The translations under genes were made by a program, and so were the position numbers. From Chamaecrista fasciculata (Eukaryota; Streptophyta; Magnoliopsida; Fabales; Fabaceae): a stretch of DNA of 64,000 nucleotides. Numbering within the stretch: position 1 is the first letter of the stretch; every line of letters begins with the position of its first letter. The stretch covers positions 1-64,000 of the forward strand of contig QANZ01008798.1 of the NCBI GenBank assembly GCA_003254925.1, read 5' to 3'. The notes beneath the pieces are model-generated. The model saw only the letters and a program-made list of their open reading frames with translations, did not search any database and was not told the origin of the DNA. Shown in pieces: positions 35,278-46,343 of this stretch.

Positions 35278-38200
35278 CTAAACAGTTTTTTCTTTGCAAT
35301 TCTGGTTTTCAACTTCTTGAGGGTTACTACTAGCAGCAGAAGCCACTTCTAAGTTCGTTTGATCATGTATATGGGAGGAAGCTTCAGTAGCTGTCACTTG
35401 CTTGTTGTTACATAGATCATTTGGAGGTGTCATTGTTTCCATTGTCGCCACTTGTTTACTGATTTGATTATCACTTTGCGGATTTCGGGTTTCAGCACTA
35501 GCCACAGCTGGGGAAGAATCCATAAGGCTTGCTGCTATTGCAGCCTTCAAATCCTCATCTTCCGTGTCTGAAAGCAGTTCTGCTTCCCCGTACGGAAGAA
35601 ATTGATCGGGATGTTGTTGGGTCTCGTTAATTCTTTGGTAAGGAGCCTGTGTCGTATTGTGGGCTTTAGTTATCCTCTCTGCATCTTCAGGTGACAGCCA
35701 CCGCCCAAACCCATTAGAAGCTTCAGATGAGGATATTGGAAATTCTTTTGGAAAGTTTCCTCTCACAAGGAATATGCTCCATCCAAAGCCTTTCAAGGAG
35801 TCAAGATAGGCCGAGAGGTAGAACTTAGACAGGAGCTGCGGGGCTGCATAGAGACTGTCAAAATTATACCATTCCCCATTCACTTTGCGGATACAGAACC
35901 AATGGTCTTGCAAATGACAAATAAAAGCATTTTCCAGTTCCGGATCAATCTGGGCAGGCTCGGCAAGTGGAGAGTCAAGGGGGATAACTTGCAGATCCCA
36001 AACTTCCAAAGCTTTCTGTAAAACCTATAGGAAAGCCCTTGCACCAATAAGTAAATCGTATAAATTAAAGGTAAGGAGTGATATACACGAAGGGAAAAAA
36101 AGGAAATGAGAAAGCAAGTCCTGATTTAGTCACACAAATTAAAGATTTGATTTTGAAGAAGGGAACAAATATTTCACCTAACAAACTCCAACTAACATTA
36201 ATAGAAGCATCAAGGATTAATTAATAACATCATACAAACATATTGATTCAGCTATAATAGACAAAACCATACTAAATCGTAGCATGCATAGGGAGACAAA
36301 GGCAGAATGAAGATCAATAGATTACTTAATGCAATTATAATAGTAAGACAATTAAAAATACAAGGGCTGCAATCCGGAAGGGAAATTGAAGAGAAGACTT
36401 AGAAAGGAAATACCTCACAAAAACACAGTGCAAGGCAAACGATCAGTGGTCATTCTCAACATGTATCTATAACTAAGTTCTTGGTTCAGTTGGCCTAACA
36501 TGGCTCCATCATCTTAAATTTCAAATTTTGCCTATCATGCTAATATGAATAACTTATTCTACGAGCAGATTACAGGAAAAATAAACATCAAACTGCAATA
36601 CAGCCTTCCCAAATCCAATAAATTCATTGAACAAGCTGCACATTGTGTACAAATTTGATAAATTTTGAGCACAGAAACAGAATGTATTCTAACTAGGTAA
36701 ATTTCCAGTGTCTGCAGACATAAGCAGGTCTTAGTAAGCATGCATCTCAATTTTCTTGCTATTTTTTGCATCAAACTTACAAAATTTATGAAACTATTTA
36801 AAAAAGTGTAGATATAGGGGGAAATTGTGCATTTATACACAGGCAATTAATACTTGTTATTTCCTATTGTACAAAATTTTGAAGAGTGAAAGATGGTAAC
36901 TCAGGGAAGTAATCAAGTAACTGCAAAGTATCATTTTAAATTCATGAATATATATATATATATATAACATGATAAAATAATAATATTTTGTGACTTCAGT
37001 TCCCATAGATTTGTTACATATTTTTGCAAGAAAGATGATGAGAGTGAATTAAATAATAGCTGCAAAGTAGTGAAGACTTAAAAATTTTCATAATGTATAA
37101 CAATATTAACCTGTTAAAGATAAAAGTACATACAGGAGGTGTAAAACTGTAGATTGTTGCCAAGCTGCTGTAAAATTGACCCACTCTAACAATTGGTATC
37201 GCCACTCATTAATTTTAACAAAGTTAGAATTTCTACGTTAAGATTCCCACTTGATGCAATCTTGCACATGAACATTAGTTATCAGTTTCCTTAAATGTTT
37301 GTTCAAAAAGATAAGACTTTTGCTTTCATAATTAAACACTTCTTGATCATCATATTTGGTAAATCCAGTTATGTAAAGTGAGAAATTTCAGTGTAGATTT
37401 ATTTCCAAAAAAATTGAAGCAGAGATATGCTTAGCATGGTTTTCATGAAGGTGTAATAATTCCTAGTCAGACTTCAGTTCATTCAAGGGTATTGAGTCAT
37501 CTATCTAGTATTCTCATCTTTCCTTATCAAACATGTGAAAAGAATTATACTTTTACAATATGACAACGAGAAAAGAGAATGTAGAGTCCAAGTTTGATTG
37601 TGGAATATGTCCATCTTAAGAAAATAGCAACAGTCCTAAATTGGCATAAAGCTTCACTAACCTTAAGCATATATGACTCAATAATGGATAAATATATTCA
37701 CTAAGATAATTAAATGCAATAGAAAATTCTTATACTTTGTCAACGTCATCATAATATGACAAAGTATCATAGTGTCACGAGCAACATGTCATCAGATACC
37801 ATTGAGCCAGAGGTTTCTTCAAGCTTTACCTTTAGTCCAATCAGAACAGAAGCAAAATCTTTTATCTTTCAAACTAACTCTAGGAATCAACAATTATTCA
37901 CAATAATCTGTACTAGTAGTAATGTTATTAACTTATTCTACAGCAACTATGGCATATGAACCATGCTACCTAACTTGAGCATGAGAAAAAGATTATCTTT
38001 CAAAGGCTCAAACAGCTGAAAGTGTTAAGAATTAAAAGGGGATCAAAATCTTACTGCTGAGTGCTGAATGAGGTCTATGAAGAATGGATACCAAACTATC
38101 CCATCCTTAGCATGACTGCTTAGAAATTTGAAAGCCGGTACTTTCTAGGTATTCCAAAATGCTTACTAGGTACATATCTTAGGAAAAATAATTAGAGTGG

Positions 38201-39485
38201 ATGATGAAAATCCCCTGCCTCCCGACAAACTTCTAGCTTTGGATTTGAAGGTTAAAAGTTAAAACTAAAATTATAAACAGAACCAATAAAAGAAACTAGC
38301 ACATAAATTTTCATAGACAACTATATTATCTTATTTTATGATTTGGTTCATTATATATCATAGATTTGTTGTTATAAAATATTCCTTATATATACATACA
38401 GATAGATAAGAGCCAAAGGCATAGAGAAATTACCACCATTATACTTTTAGAAAAACCACCATATTCCTTACATGAACAAATCTAAGCATAAAAGGGAAAA
38501 GACATACAAGAATGGAAAATGAAGACCATGCTGCAAGTTTACTTGAAAGGTAACAAAATTAATACAAAGTCATTTAAATCCCTTACTGACAATATACATT
38601 TCGTTGTACCTGTTTACTAGTATACTGATCAAAAGATATAGTTAGATACAAAAAACAAAGGCATTGAGAAAAGCCCAAACTTTCGTATGTAGAGATTCCA
38701 GCCACAAAGAAAACCCAAGAAGGACAGAGACTGCAATATACAGGTATCAAACCATAAGTGGGATTGTGCTTTAAACTTGCCAAAAGTTACATATACCGCA
38801 TTTCTTTCGCAGTCTGATCAATGCAACTTTCAATGTGTTATGAGATTAGTCATCATTAAATTAGCTTAAACATATATTGCATGTTATGTGCAGCCGGTTA
38901 TTGCGAAAGAAGGAGCACTATTTTAATTAGATCATTCAAACAAACAGTTATACCTCTTGATTCCACTGTCCTTCGCTAACCGAAGGATGACATACACCTA
39001 TAAGCATAACAAAGTTCAACAGCAAGCAAATGACAACAAGAGCAGCGAAATGCTAACCAATTAAGATTCAGGAGAACAAAAAGATACTAATAAACAGACA
39101 TTCCTAAACCTTCTCCTAACAGCATAAGCTTTTGGATTAGTTGGTCCTTGACAATTTGTGTAATGCTTGCAGAAATGACAATTTGAACACGCAATGCGAG
39201 ACTAGACAAGTTGAATTAAAAGAGGGAGGTAAGTGAAGAAACCTGAATGCTAAAATCACCATCCAACGACACATTATGGGACTCCTCAGCGAGAAAATCA
39301 CCCGAACAGACACCACCAAGGAGCATCATCTGACGCTCCTTGCGATCGAGATCGGAAGCCAAAGCCGCCAAATCAAATTCGGAGAAGAAGGGACCCTGAA
39401 GCACTGTGTTGACGCAATGCATAGCACAGAGCTTCGACTCTTGCACCTCATGGTACAGGATTCCTCCATTGCTGGGGGCTTCCAT
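35278..39485 (-). CDS. ATX3: Josephin-domain deubiquitinase (ataxin-3 homolog), two exons
   Basis: Cysteine protease of the Josephin family that trims ubiquitin chains. Exon 1 is 39485-39243 and exon 2 is 36024-35278; they join in phase 0 to 329 residues. The Josephin core follows the Arabidopsis ataxin-3-like protein: YHEVQESKLCAMHCVNTVLQ with nucleophile C20, catalytic H122 in QDHWFCIRK, and WYNFDSL with D137 where human ataxin-3 has Asn134. A single ubiquitin-interacting motif is visible near the C-terminus (DEDLKAAIAASLMDS). The tail after it is Asn/Thr/Ala-rich with no polyglutamine. The start is the first ATG, directly before the conserved EAPSNGGILYHEVQ. The single intron is 3.2 kb and appears free of recognisable transposons. 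Confidence 0.93.
36025..39242 (-). other. Large intron of the Josephin gene
   Basis: Donor CAG/GTTTCTTC at 39242 and acceptor CCTATAG/GTTTTAC at 36025. No open frame with family signal and no TSD-bounded element was found. A 44-bp segment at about 38950-38995 (minus strand) is bounded by TTATAG and GAG/GTATAAC and could be a skipped exon; it would shift the frame. Confidence 0.7.
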
Positions 39486-39720
39486 GGTGAATGAGGAGAA
39501 AGAAAGAAAGGAATTTTGAAACCCTAGAAATGAATTTGTTGTATATGGGGAAGGTGATTCAGGAATTTGGTGGCAAGAAGAGAAGAGAAGGAAGAAACCG
39601 AAGTGTAAAGGGAAAAAAGGGAGTGAAAATATCGGGTTTTTTGGTTTCGTGTTTTGGACAGCTTTAATTTCCAGCCTTCGCGTGGACGTTAGGATATAAG
39701 AGCACGTGCCACTTTCACGT
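39486..39720 (-). promoter_or_regulatory. Josephin gene leader and promoter region
   Basis: Immediately upstream of the ATG the minus strand is pyrimidine-rich (CTTCTCTTCTC-type) like a plant leader. CACGTGCC at about 39703 contains a G-box core (CACGTG), a common bZIP/bHLH site in plant promoters. Its role is not shown. Confidence 0.35.
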
Positions 39721-39889
39721 AACGTATGACGTATCTATATATAGAGATTGATTGATGATGGGCTTTCTTTTTTAAAAAAAAAATGTTATGCTCAGTTTCT
39801 ATTTTTGCCCAAAACATTTTCACTTTTCAGAATAAACTAAAACTTAAAAATTAAAATATATAATTATTGAGTGAAATGAGGATGGGAAA

Positions 39890-40193
39890 AGACTAAATAT
39901 GAGAAATATATGATCAACTTCATTACATTAGAGACTCATTTTCAACCTCGATCTAACCTTGTTTGCCGACTACTCCAATTGGGAAAAGACTAAATTCATC
40001 AATGATAACATGTAGCTTCAATTTCATCGCAATCAGACTTGAAACGAAAAAAATTTGATCATATTAAGTAGTTAGGGACTAAAATATAATAGAACGGGTT
40101 GGGAAACATTAAGAACCAAAACAAAACAAAAAATACATTAAGGATCAAAATAAATTTGAGATAAATATTAGAGACTAAAATGAAGTTTTGACC
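39890..40193. mobile_element. MULE-type foldback, family GGTCAAA, copy D, left end lost
   Basis: Shares 'gatctaaccttgtttgccgac', 'cgcaatcagacttgaaacga' and the end 'gagactaaaatgaagttttgacc' with copy A. The right end is at about 40193; the left terminal repeat is not found. Confidence 0.6.
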
Positions 40194-40240
40194 TATTAAA
40201 AATCAGTTTACTTTTTCCTAAATCTAAAAAGTCAATGTTT

Positions 40241-40427
40241 TAACTAAGCTTGGTTGACCCAGTGGTCGAGCTTACTAGGTCGCTTAAGCAAGGTCGAGGG
40301 TTCGAATCTCGCCTTGTGTATGCATCAACCAATTGGCCAGCGGCAGACCTTTAAATGGAGCACAGATCCGCGGAGAATTAGTTCTTGGCCTATCGAGCTT
40401 ACTATGATCCGCGAAAAAAAAAAAAAA
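40241..40427 (+). mobile_element. tRNA-derived SINE, plus strand
   Basis: GTCAATGTTT occurs at 40231-40240 and 40428-40437, each preceded by a run of A, giving a TSD of 10-15 bases. Inside, an A-box-like TTGACCCAGTGGTCGAGC (40252) and a B box GGTTCGAATCTCG (about 40299) stand 30 bases apart, and the unit ends in a 14-base A run. This is a polymerase III SINE and not a tRNA gene: no cloverleaf can be closed. Confidence 0.9.
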
Positions 40428-40437
40428 GTCAATGTTT

Positions 40438-41115
40438 ATCGAATGACATCAATGACATTTTGCCCCCTTATTTAATGCGTTTTAATTCCTTTCCTTTTTG
40501 GTTGTTTTGTTTTTTCTTCAATCAAAATAAAATATCATATATATATATATAAGTGTGTGTCAATAATATATACATATATACTAAAAAATGATATATTTTA
40601 TTAAAAAAAAATTAAATAAAAATATGAGATAATATAGTAAAAATTTCATTGATAATTTCATATAATTTATTATTCTATATCAATTTTTATTTTTAAATTA
40701 GTTTTACCATATATATATATATATTATTTTTTTAGTAAACTAACAATTGGTTCCTTGAAAGATTATCGAGTTTACAACTCAGTCCTTTAAAGATCAAAAT
40801 GATATACTCTTTAGTCCCTGAAAGATTAAAACGGTATATGAATTATCTCATAAAAATGACTATTTAGTATACTGTTTTGATCTTTTAGAGACTAAATTGT
40901 GTATTTCAATCTTTTAAGGATTGAGTTATCAATTTGTTAATTTTTTAGGGACCAAAATAAATTATATATTTAATGTTTTTATTTGATATTTATAAAATAT
41001 TATTTAAATATGTTTATAAATATATATTATATAAAAAATTAAATAATTATTTTATTTAATATATAATTATCTTATAATAATTGGCCCCCTCCCAAAAATT
41101 CCTGGCTCTGCCGCT
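40438..41115. other. AT-rich repeat region with hAT-like end
   Basis: (TA)n tracts at 40540-40552 and 40710-40724. 40734-40966 belongs to the AGTAAACTAA foldback family. CCAAAAATTCCTGGCTCTGCCGCTG at 41092-41116 (shown in two parts: CCAAAAATTCCTGG, CTCTGCCGCTG) is the typical terminal block of a common plant hAT-like repeat; a matching inverted block occurs at 45325-45350. Element limits are not settled. Confidence 0.45.
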
Positions 41116-41121
41116 GCAAGC

Positions 41122-41357
41122 ATAACGATAATGCTGAGCAATTGGCTGACTTATACACACTTGAAATATTGAATTCAATCATAAGGTCTAGGTTACCTAA
41201 TATTCACATAATTAAACTCAAGGTTGGAGCACTTATCATACTACTTAGGAATATTTATAAATTATTGGAATTTTGCAATAGAACTCGAAAGATTGTTTTC
41301 AGAACAAATGATCATGTGATTGAAGTTGTACGAGTATTTGGGAAAATTAACAGATAG
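41122..41357 (+). pseudogene. PIF1-like helicase scrap (Helitron origin)
   Basis: The plus-strand frame reads YTLEILNSIIRSRLPNIHII, KLKVGALIILLRN and LEFCNRTRKIVFRTNDHVIE. Plant Helitron/PIF1 helicases have the pattern YTPEFLNS...LKVG-PVMLLRN...GLCNGTRL. About 70 residues remain. No Helitron ends were found near it. Confidence 0.65.
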
Positions 41358-42058
41358 AAAATCTTGATTGCTTGAATATTGATGATTTCATCTAATTTGG
41401 CTTATACCTTTTAAATTTCAAGAGTGTCAATTTCTATTAATAGTTGGCTTATATCTATCTATCTATTGACTCATGGATGACTCTATATTACATTATCTCA
41501 GTCTAAATCAAGTATAATTATTTTAATAGCACATGGGTCGAAGGGTGCTTCAACAAGAAAAATTGAAAATGCTATATACAAAAAAGTTTTTTAAAATATT
41601 AAATAATGAGTGATATAGAACAATGAACTTTCAAATAATACTTTACATTTTTAGTATGTAATTATATTATAGTCTTCTTCGATTTAAAATAACTCGTGTA
41701 TTTATGTCTCCTTGAAGTGTGGTTTATTCCATAACATGATGGTTATGGTTGTGTTCATGTTACAATAACTCTTACATGAAATATAATTATAATTATCTTT
41801 TATGTAAGGCCAAAGTCCTATTTTGGTCCCTCAGTTATGCTCAATGTTTTAAATTGGTCCCTCAGTTATTTTTCGTTCTATATTGGTCCCTCAATTATTC
41901 AAAACTTGACACAGTTGGTCCCTCAAACGTTTTCCATCCATTTTTCTGTTAAAAAAAAAAGACAAAATTATTTTTAACTCCTAAAAGTTTGAATTTTTGC
42001 ATTAAAGACCTTTTTCTCTATAATAGAACTAAACTGTAAGAAAGAAGAAATATTTGGG

Positions 42059-42173
42059 NNNNNNNNNNNNNNNNNNNNNNNNNNNNNNNNNNNNNNNNNN
42101 NNNNNNNNNNNNNNNNNNNNNNNNNNNNNNNNNNNNNNNNNNNNNNNNNNNNNNNNNNNNNNNNNNNNNNNNN
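42059..42173. other. Sequence gap (115 N)
   Basis: Unknown bases next to a (CT)n tract (42174-42207), which probably caused the gap. Confidence 1.

Positions 42174-42207
<34 letters not shown>
42174..42207 (+). repeat. (CT)n microsatellite
   Basis: About 17 CT units directly after the gap. Confidence 0.97.
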
Positions 42208-42208
<1 letters not shown>

Positions 42209-42209
<1 letters not shown>

Positions 42210-42470
42210 CCCTTCATCGTTGGTGTCGCAACTCGATTCAGCATTGGCTGCCTCCGCTCCGTCGCCTTTGGTCGGAGCCGCAGCGCGGCCGTAGCGATTG
42301 CTTTGTTCATGCATGTGCGCTATCTCTCTCCAGATTTGGTTCTCCACGCAGAGGCTTTTGACGCGTTCTTGAAGCGCTCGATTCAACTTCCCCGTTTTCT
42401 GAATCTGTTCGTCTTTCTCCTTCAGCCTCTCCGACATCGCTTCTTGGATCGCGGAATGGGGTTAGAAGCT
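42209..42470 (-). pseudogene. Captured fragment of a BOI-related RING E3 ligase (BRG/S-RNase-binding type)
   Basis: The minus frame contains MSERLKEKDEQIQKTGKLNR, ALQERVKSLCVENQIWREIA and then HMHEQSN. BOI/BRG and SBP1-type RING ligases have this coiled coil just before the RING: (L)KEKEEEI-(R)xGKLNxxLQERVKSLxVENQ-WRdLAqtNE. The RING cysteines are not present; after the coiled coil the frame runs into unrelated GC-rich sequence and then the (GA)n tract. This is recognised from the family pattern, not from a search. It is transposon cargo, although parent genes regulate cell death, defence and gibberellin responses. Confidence 0.78.
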
Positions 42471-42479
42471 TTCACATAA

Positions 42480-43167
42480 ATCTCTGTTATTTGTTATGGG
42501 TTTTGCCTAAATTTGGAATTGGAGGCCCTTTGTCAAAAGGGGTCTTCTTCTGCGCAATCTCTTTCACTCTCTCCTTCTTGGTAGCGATCCTTTTGTTAGG
42601 TAGTTGATTGAAAATGGTAATAGGGAAAGATTTGTAAAGATTGTAATCTTATTTGATCAAAATTTGGGAAAATCTTGTGTAATCTTTTCCTGACTTGTAA
42701 TTTAGTTAGTTACCATATATTTGTGGATTAGCATCTTTACTGGTTAAGGAAGTTACTTAGTGATCAAGTAATTCCTTTATGACTAGGGTTTGGGATGCTT
42801 ATAAATATATTAGTAGTCATCTGAGGAGATGGAATTGGGTCAAGGGTTGAGAGAATATTGTGTGATGTAACAATTTTCATATAGTAATTTTCTCTGGTTG
42901 TCTTTTGGCAACGGTCATGGTTTTTCAAGGAGGGAAAGGTTATATTTATTTTTATAAATATTATTATTTTTCCTAACACCTTTTTGTGCTTGTGATACTG
43001 ATATTGTATTGTCTCCACTTTTTGTCTGTGAAATTCTTGTTTATTTTGATTTTTCGTTTCATTTCTTTCGTTCTATCGTTCAGATGCATCATGGATCATT
43101 CAAGATGTTCAGATAACGAATTGTGAGAGTTTATTTTTTCTGTGGGAAGTTGAGAATTGAGGTTGAG
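42480..43167. other. Interior of the Pack-MULE, probable captured intron or flank
   Basis: T-rich DNA with no further coding signal; it may be captured intron or UTR from the BRG gene or another source. Confidence 0.35.
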
Positions 43168-43618
43168 TAGGGATGATCAAAATACTCATACCCAATGGGG
43201 ACCCTGAAATTTACCCTATGGGTATGGATCTGGACCCGAACTCATCCTTAATGGGTATGGGTCCGGGTATAGTGGTACCCTACCCATATACCCATTAGTA
43301 ATAATAAATATATTTTTATATATAAAAAATATAATACTTTAACACTTTATTGAAAAAATATTAAAGTTTTTATAAATATTGAAATATTTTATTAATGTAT
43401 TCATATTGATGATTTATTTTTTTATTTTTAGTAGTTATTAAAAAGTTAGATGAATATAAATTTTATATCAATAAAAAATAGTTTATTTTAAAATTTTTCC
43501 GGGTCTGGGTCCGGGTATGGGGATAAGACAACCCAGCGGGTATGGGGATTATTTTGAGACCCGCTCACATACGGGTCCGGGTCCGGGTATCATAGTACCC
43601 TACTCATGATCATCCCTA
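43168..43618. mobile_element. hAT-type MITE nested in the Pack-MULE
   Basis: Perfect 8-bp TSD AGGTTGAG (43160-43167, 43619-43626). Ends TAGGGATGATCA and TGATCATCCCTA are perfect inverted repeats. The arms carry many 'gggtatgggtccgggta' blocks; the middle is AT-rich. Confidence 0.92.
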
Positions 43619-44014
43619 AGGTTGAGAGAGGAAGAAGAAGAAGATGAAGGAGAGAGAGAGAGATGCGCTAAATCAACTAAAACCCCCCAAATATTTCTTT
43701 TTTCTTACATTTTAGTTCCATTATAGAGAAAAATGTTCTTAATGCAAAAATTCAAACTTTTAGGAGTTAAAAATCAATTTTGTCTTTTTTTTTTAACATA
43801 AAAATGGATGGAAAACGTTTGAGGGACCAATTGTGCCAAGTTTTGGATAACTGAGGGACTAATATGGAACGAAAAATAACTGAGAGACCAATTTAGAGCA
43901 TTAAACATAACTGAGGGACCAAAATAGGATTTTGACCTTTATATAATAAAGACACTCATATACAATGCACTGGTCAAAGGCTAATTATATTTTTTTTTTA
44001 TTTAAAGAGTCAAC

Positions 44015-44875
44015 TTACAAACCGCAGGTGGTATGACCTGCTAAATTATGCTGAAGGAAATAAAAGAAACTACCATCGACGGTGGCAAGTGTGTGATTAA
44101 AAGAAATGTTGTGAAAGCTCATGGAAATGGATTTGATATCCAGCAGGATCACGACATTGTCATAGGATGTTCTTTGGTTTCGCGAGAGGCAGTTGATGAC
44201 ATCCATGCGCGGGCACCAAATATTGACATTGAGAGTTCCTTGAGAGAGAAGGACCTACAGAAGTTTCCTAACAAGGAAGAGAATGTCAGTGATAATATGA
44301 TGAGAGTAATCATATGTTGAGCCAAGGATCATATGCTGAAGTCCATTCCGGTATTCACATGCAGCAACACCTCTTTTCTTGACAGCCTTCCAGCTTCTTC
44401 CATCAATGAGAATGTTGATGGTATAGTTGTGGGGAGAAGGGGGTGTTGGGAGGGTGCAGTGGTTTGTTTCCTCAACAATCTTTCTTCTTAAGTTGTGTTC
44501 AGAAGTTCTTCTAGGGCCATAGGTATTATGATCCTTCCATGTTTTGTCAGCCAGAGAGATGACAGTTGCAGGGGTGTCCTTGTGCTTCTTGAAGATGCTG
44601 TTGTTTCTGGATGTGTAGATGGACCAACACATAATGATGATATAGCTGAGGTTGATGTTTTGGTCATCTCGATCATCTGTGTTGTAGTTATTGATGAGAT
44701 GGGATAGCAATTGTAGGAAATTACCAGCAAACCATAGAGTACTTCTGATGTTAAGATAGCTCCCAAACCAACATGCTCTGGCGAAGGGGCAGTCCATCAG
44801 GAGGTGTTGAGTAGTTTCAGTGCATAGACAACCATAGGCGCAGTTCCCTTCAATCCTAAAATTCCTTTTCAACAA
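44015..44875 (-). pseudogene. LINE-type remnant: zinc-binding RT tail and RNase H-like domain
   Basis: The minus frame from 44875 to 44255 (about 206 codons) has the zf-RVT block (CAYGCLCTETTQHLLMDCPF, ARACWFGS) and then an RNase H-like start (INILIDGRSWKAVKKRGVAA). The next part (44206-44015) continues in another frame (IISFNHTL-like), so there is at least one frameshift. These two domains occur at the 3-prime end of plant L1-type retrotransposons and related host-annotated proteins. The reverse transcriptase itself is absent. Confidence 0.75.
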
Positions 44876-44879
44876 ATTA

Positions 44880-46343
44880 TATTTTAAAACAAGTATAGAT
44901 GCTTCTTCAACTTTATATTAAACTGACCTTTTCCTGTGTAAATACACGAGTTTATTTTTAGAACTATAACTATATATGATATAAATTTTATTAATATTTG
45001 AAATTATCAAATGATGATAGAATTATTAGTATATAGTTAATATATTAAAATTTCTATTACAAAAAATTAAATACAATATTAGAATCAATGAAAATATAAT
45101 AGTATGATCTAAGCCACATATGAAAAAGTTTTATATATATGATGTTCAATGTTCAAAACATTTCTATTTTTGTGGAATATGAATATTTTCAACTCAAACC
45201 TCTTTTTCACTCGATATAACGTTATGTAAAGTTGCCAATGTGTCAAATAGTTCTTAGAAGATACAAATTAATATTTGACAAAGATTGACTTTAATTTTTG
45301 TTAATAGTTGTTGCAAACAAGGATGGAGCCAGGATTTTTGGTTAGGGGGCCGACATATTTTTTTCGCCAAAATTTTATTTTAATCCCTAATACTTATCTA
45401 AAATTCTATTTTGGTCCCTAATATTCAAGTTTGAGACGAGAGAAATATGACCATATTCAATAGTTAGAGAATTTTAAATTATATGAACTTAATAATATGT
45501 ATAGAGAAATTTAAATATTTAAAATTAGATTATATAAGAACGATACTTGTCAGAATTTGAGCAAATACAAATATTATAATATTTAAAAAATTATATTATA
45601 TAGATAGGACATTTGTCTTAAAGTGAGCAATAGCTCTACTTTAGTATAATTAATGAATTTTAATCATAAATTAAATTATACTTTGATTTAAATATTTAAT
45701 TTTAAACTACTAAATATTTTGTTTGAAACTCTAATTTTGTAAATTGAATGTCTATTTTTTGAAAGTTAAAATTTTAAGTTTAATATATTTCTAAATTTTA
45801 ATATTTAAAATTTGATTATAGGAAAATTTTAATATTTAAAATTAGATTATATATAGACACTTGTTAGAACATGAATAAATAAAAATATTTTAATATTTTA
45901 AAAATTATATTATATAAATTAGGACACTTGTTGCCATGTGAGCAATAACCCTACTTTAATAGATTATATAAATATAAATTGTAGAATTTATCTTCACTAG
46001 GTTATTGATGATTAGAGATAAATATAAATTTAATCACCAACATAAAAAAGAATTATTTTTTGGACAACTTAAAGAAAAAATGCTTTTTTAAAGTAAATTA
46101 CAAAACAGAAAATATACAATATATATATTTATAATGAAGAAGTTAAAATAACATAAATCTTTTAATTGAATTACAACCCCACAACTTTCCTCAAGATGTT
46201 AATGACTTCTTACTCAATTCATTTTCATCCTATGTGATGAGAATAAAACTGAATTCAGAATAGCTGTATAAAAGTGATGTTAAAATTGTGGGAGTAAAGT
46301 ATAAAAGTTCAGCATTGTCTCTCTCTATCTCTCTACAAATTAA
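44880..46343. other. Very AT-rich intergenic DNA with a diverged duplication
   Basis: A block of about 160 bases (45500-45660) recurs at 45815-45970, sharing 'tttaaatatttaaaattagattatat', 'aggaca-ttgt' and 'gagcaata-c-ctactttaata'. 45335-45475 has hAT-like and GGTCAAA-family scraps. No gene. Confidence 0.5.

Larger units (their letters stand above)
41808..43937. mobile_element. Pack-MULE carrying a BOI/BRG RING-ligase fragment
   Basis: Ends GGCCAAAGTCCTATTTTGG and (reverse complement) GGTCAAAATCCTATTTTGG are inverted; the arms match for about 230 bases (to AGAAAGAAGAAATATTTGGG, mirrored at 43687-43706). Flanks TTTATGTAA (41799-41807) and TTTATATAA (43938-43946) match at 8 of 9. The interior holds GC-rich captured genic DNA next to a gap and a (CT)n tract, plus a later hAT MITE insertion (43168-43618). 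Length includes a gap of 115 N. Confidence 0.85.

Noticed and set aside
40252..40315. tRNA gene candidate
   Set aside because: Has A and B boxes, but no cloverleaf, and it is the head of a TSD-flanked SINE with an A tail.
42018..42310. Open frames rich in Arg-Glu or Ser-Leu repeats
   Set aside because: They read through a (CT/GA)n tract and a gap; only the BRG-like part upstream on the minus strand has family signal.
44048..44320. Plus-strand frame of 90 codons
   Set aside because: Lies antisense to the LINE-type RNase H remnant, which has clear motifs.
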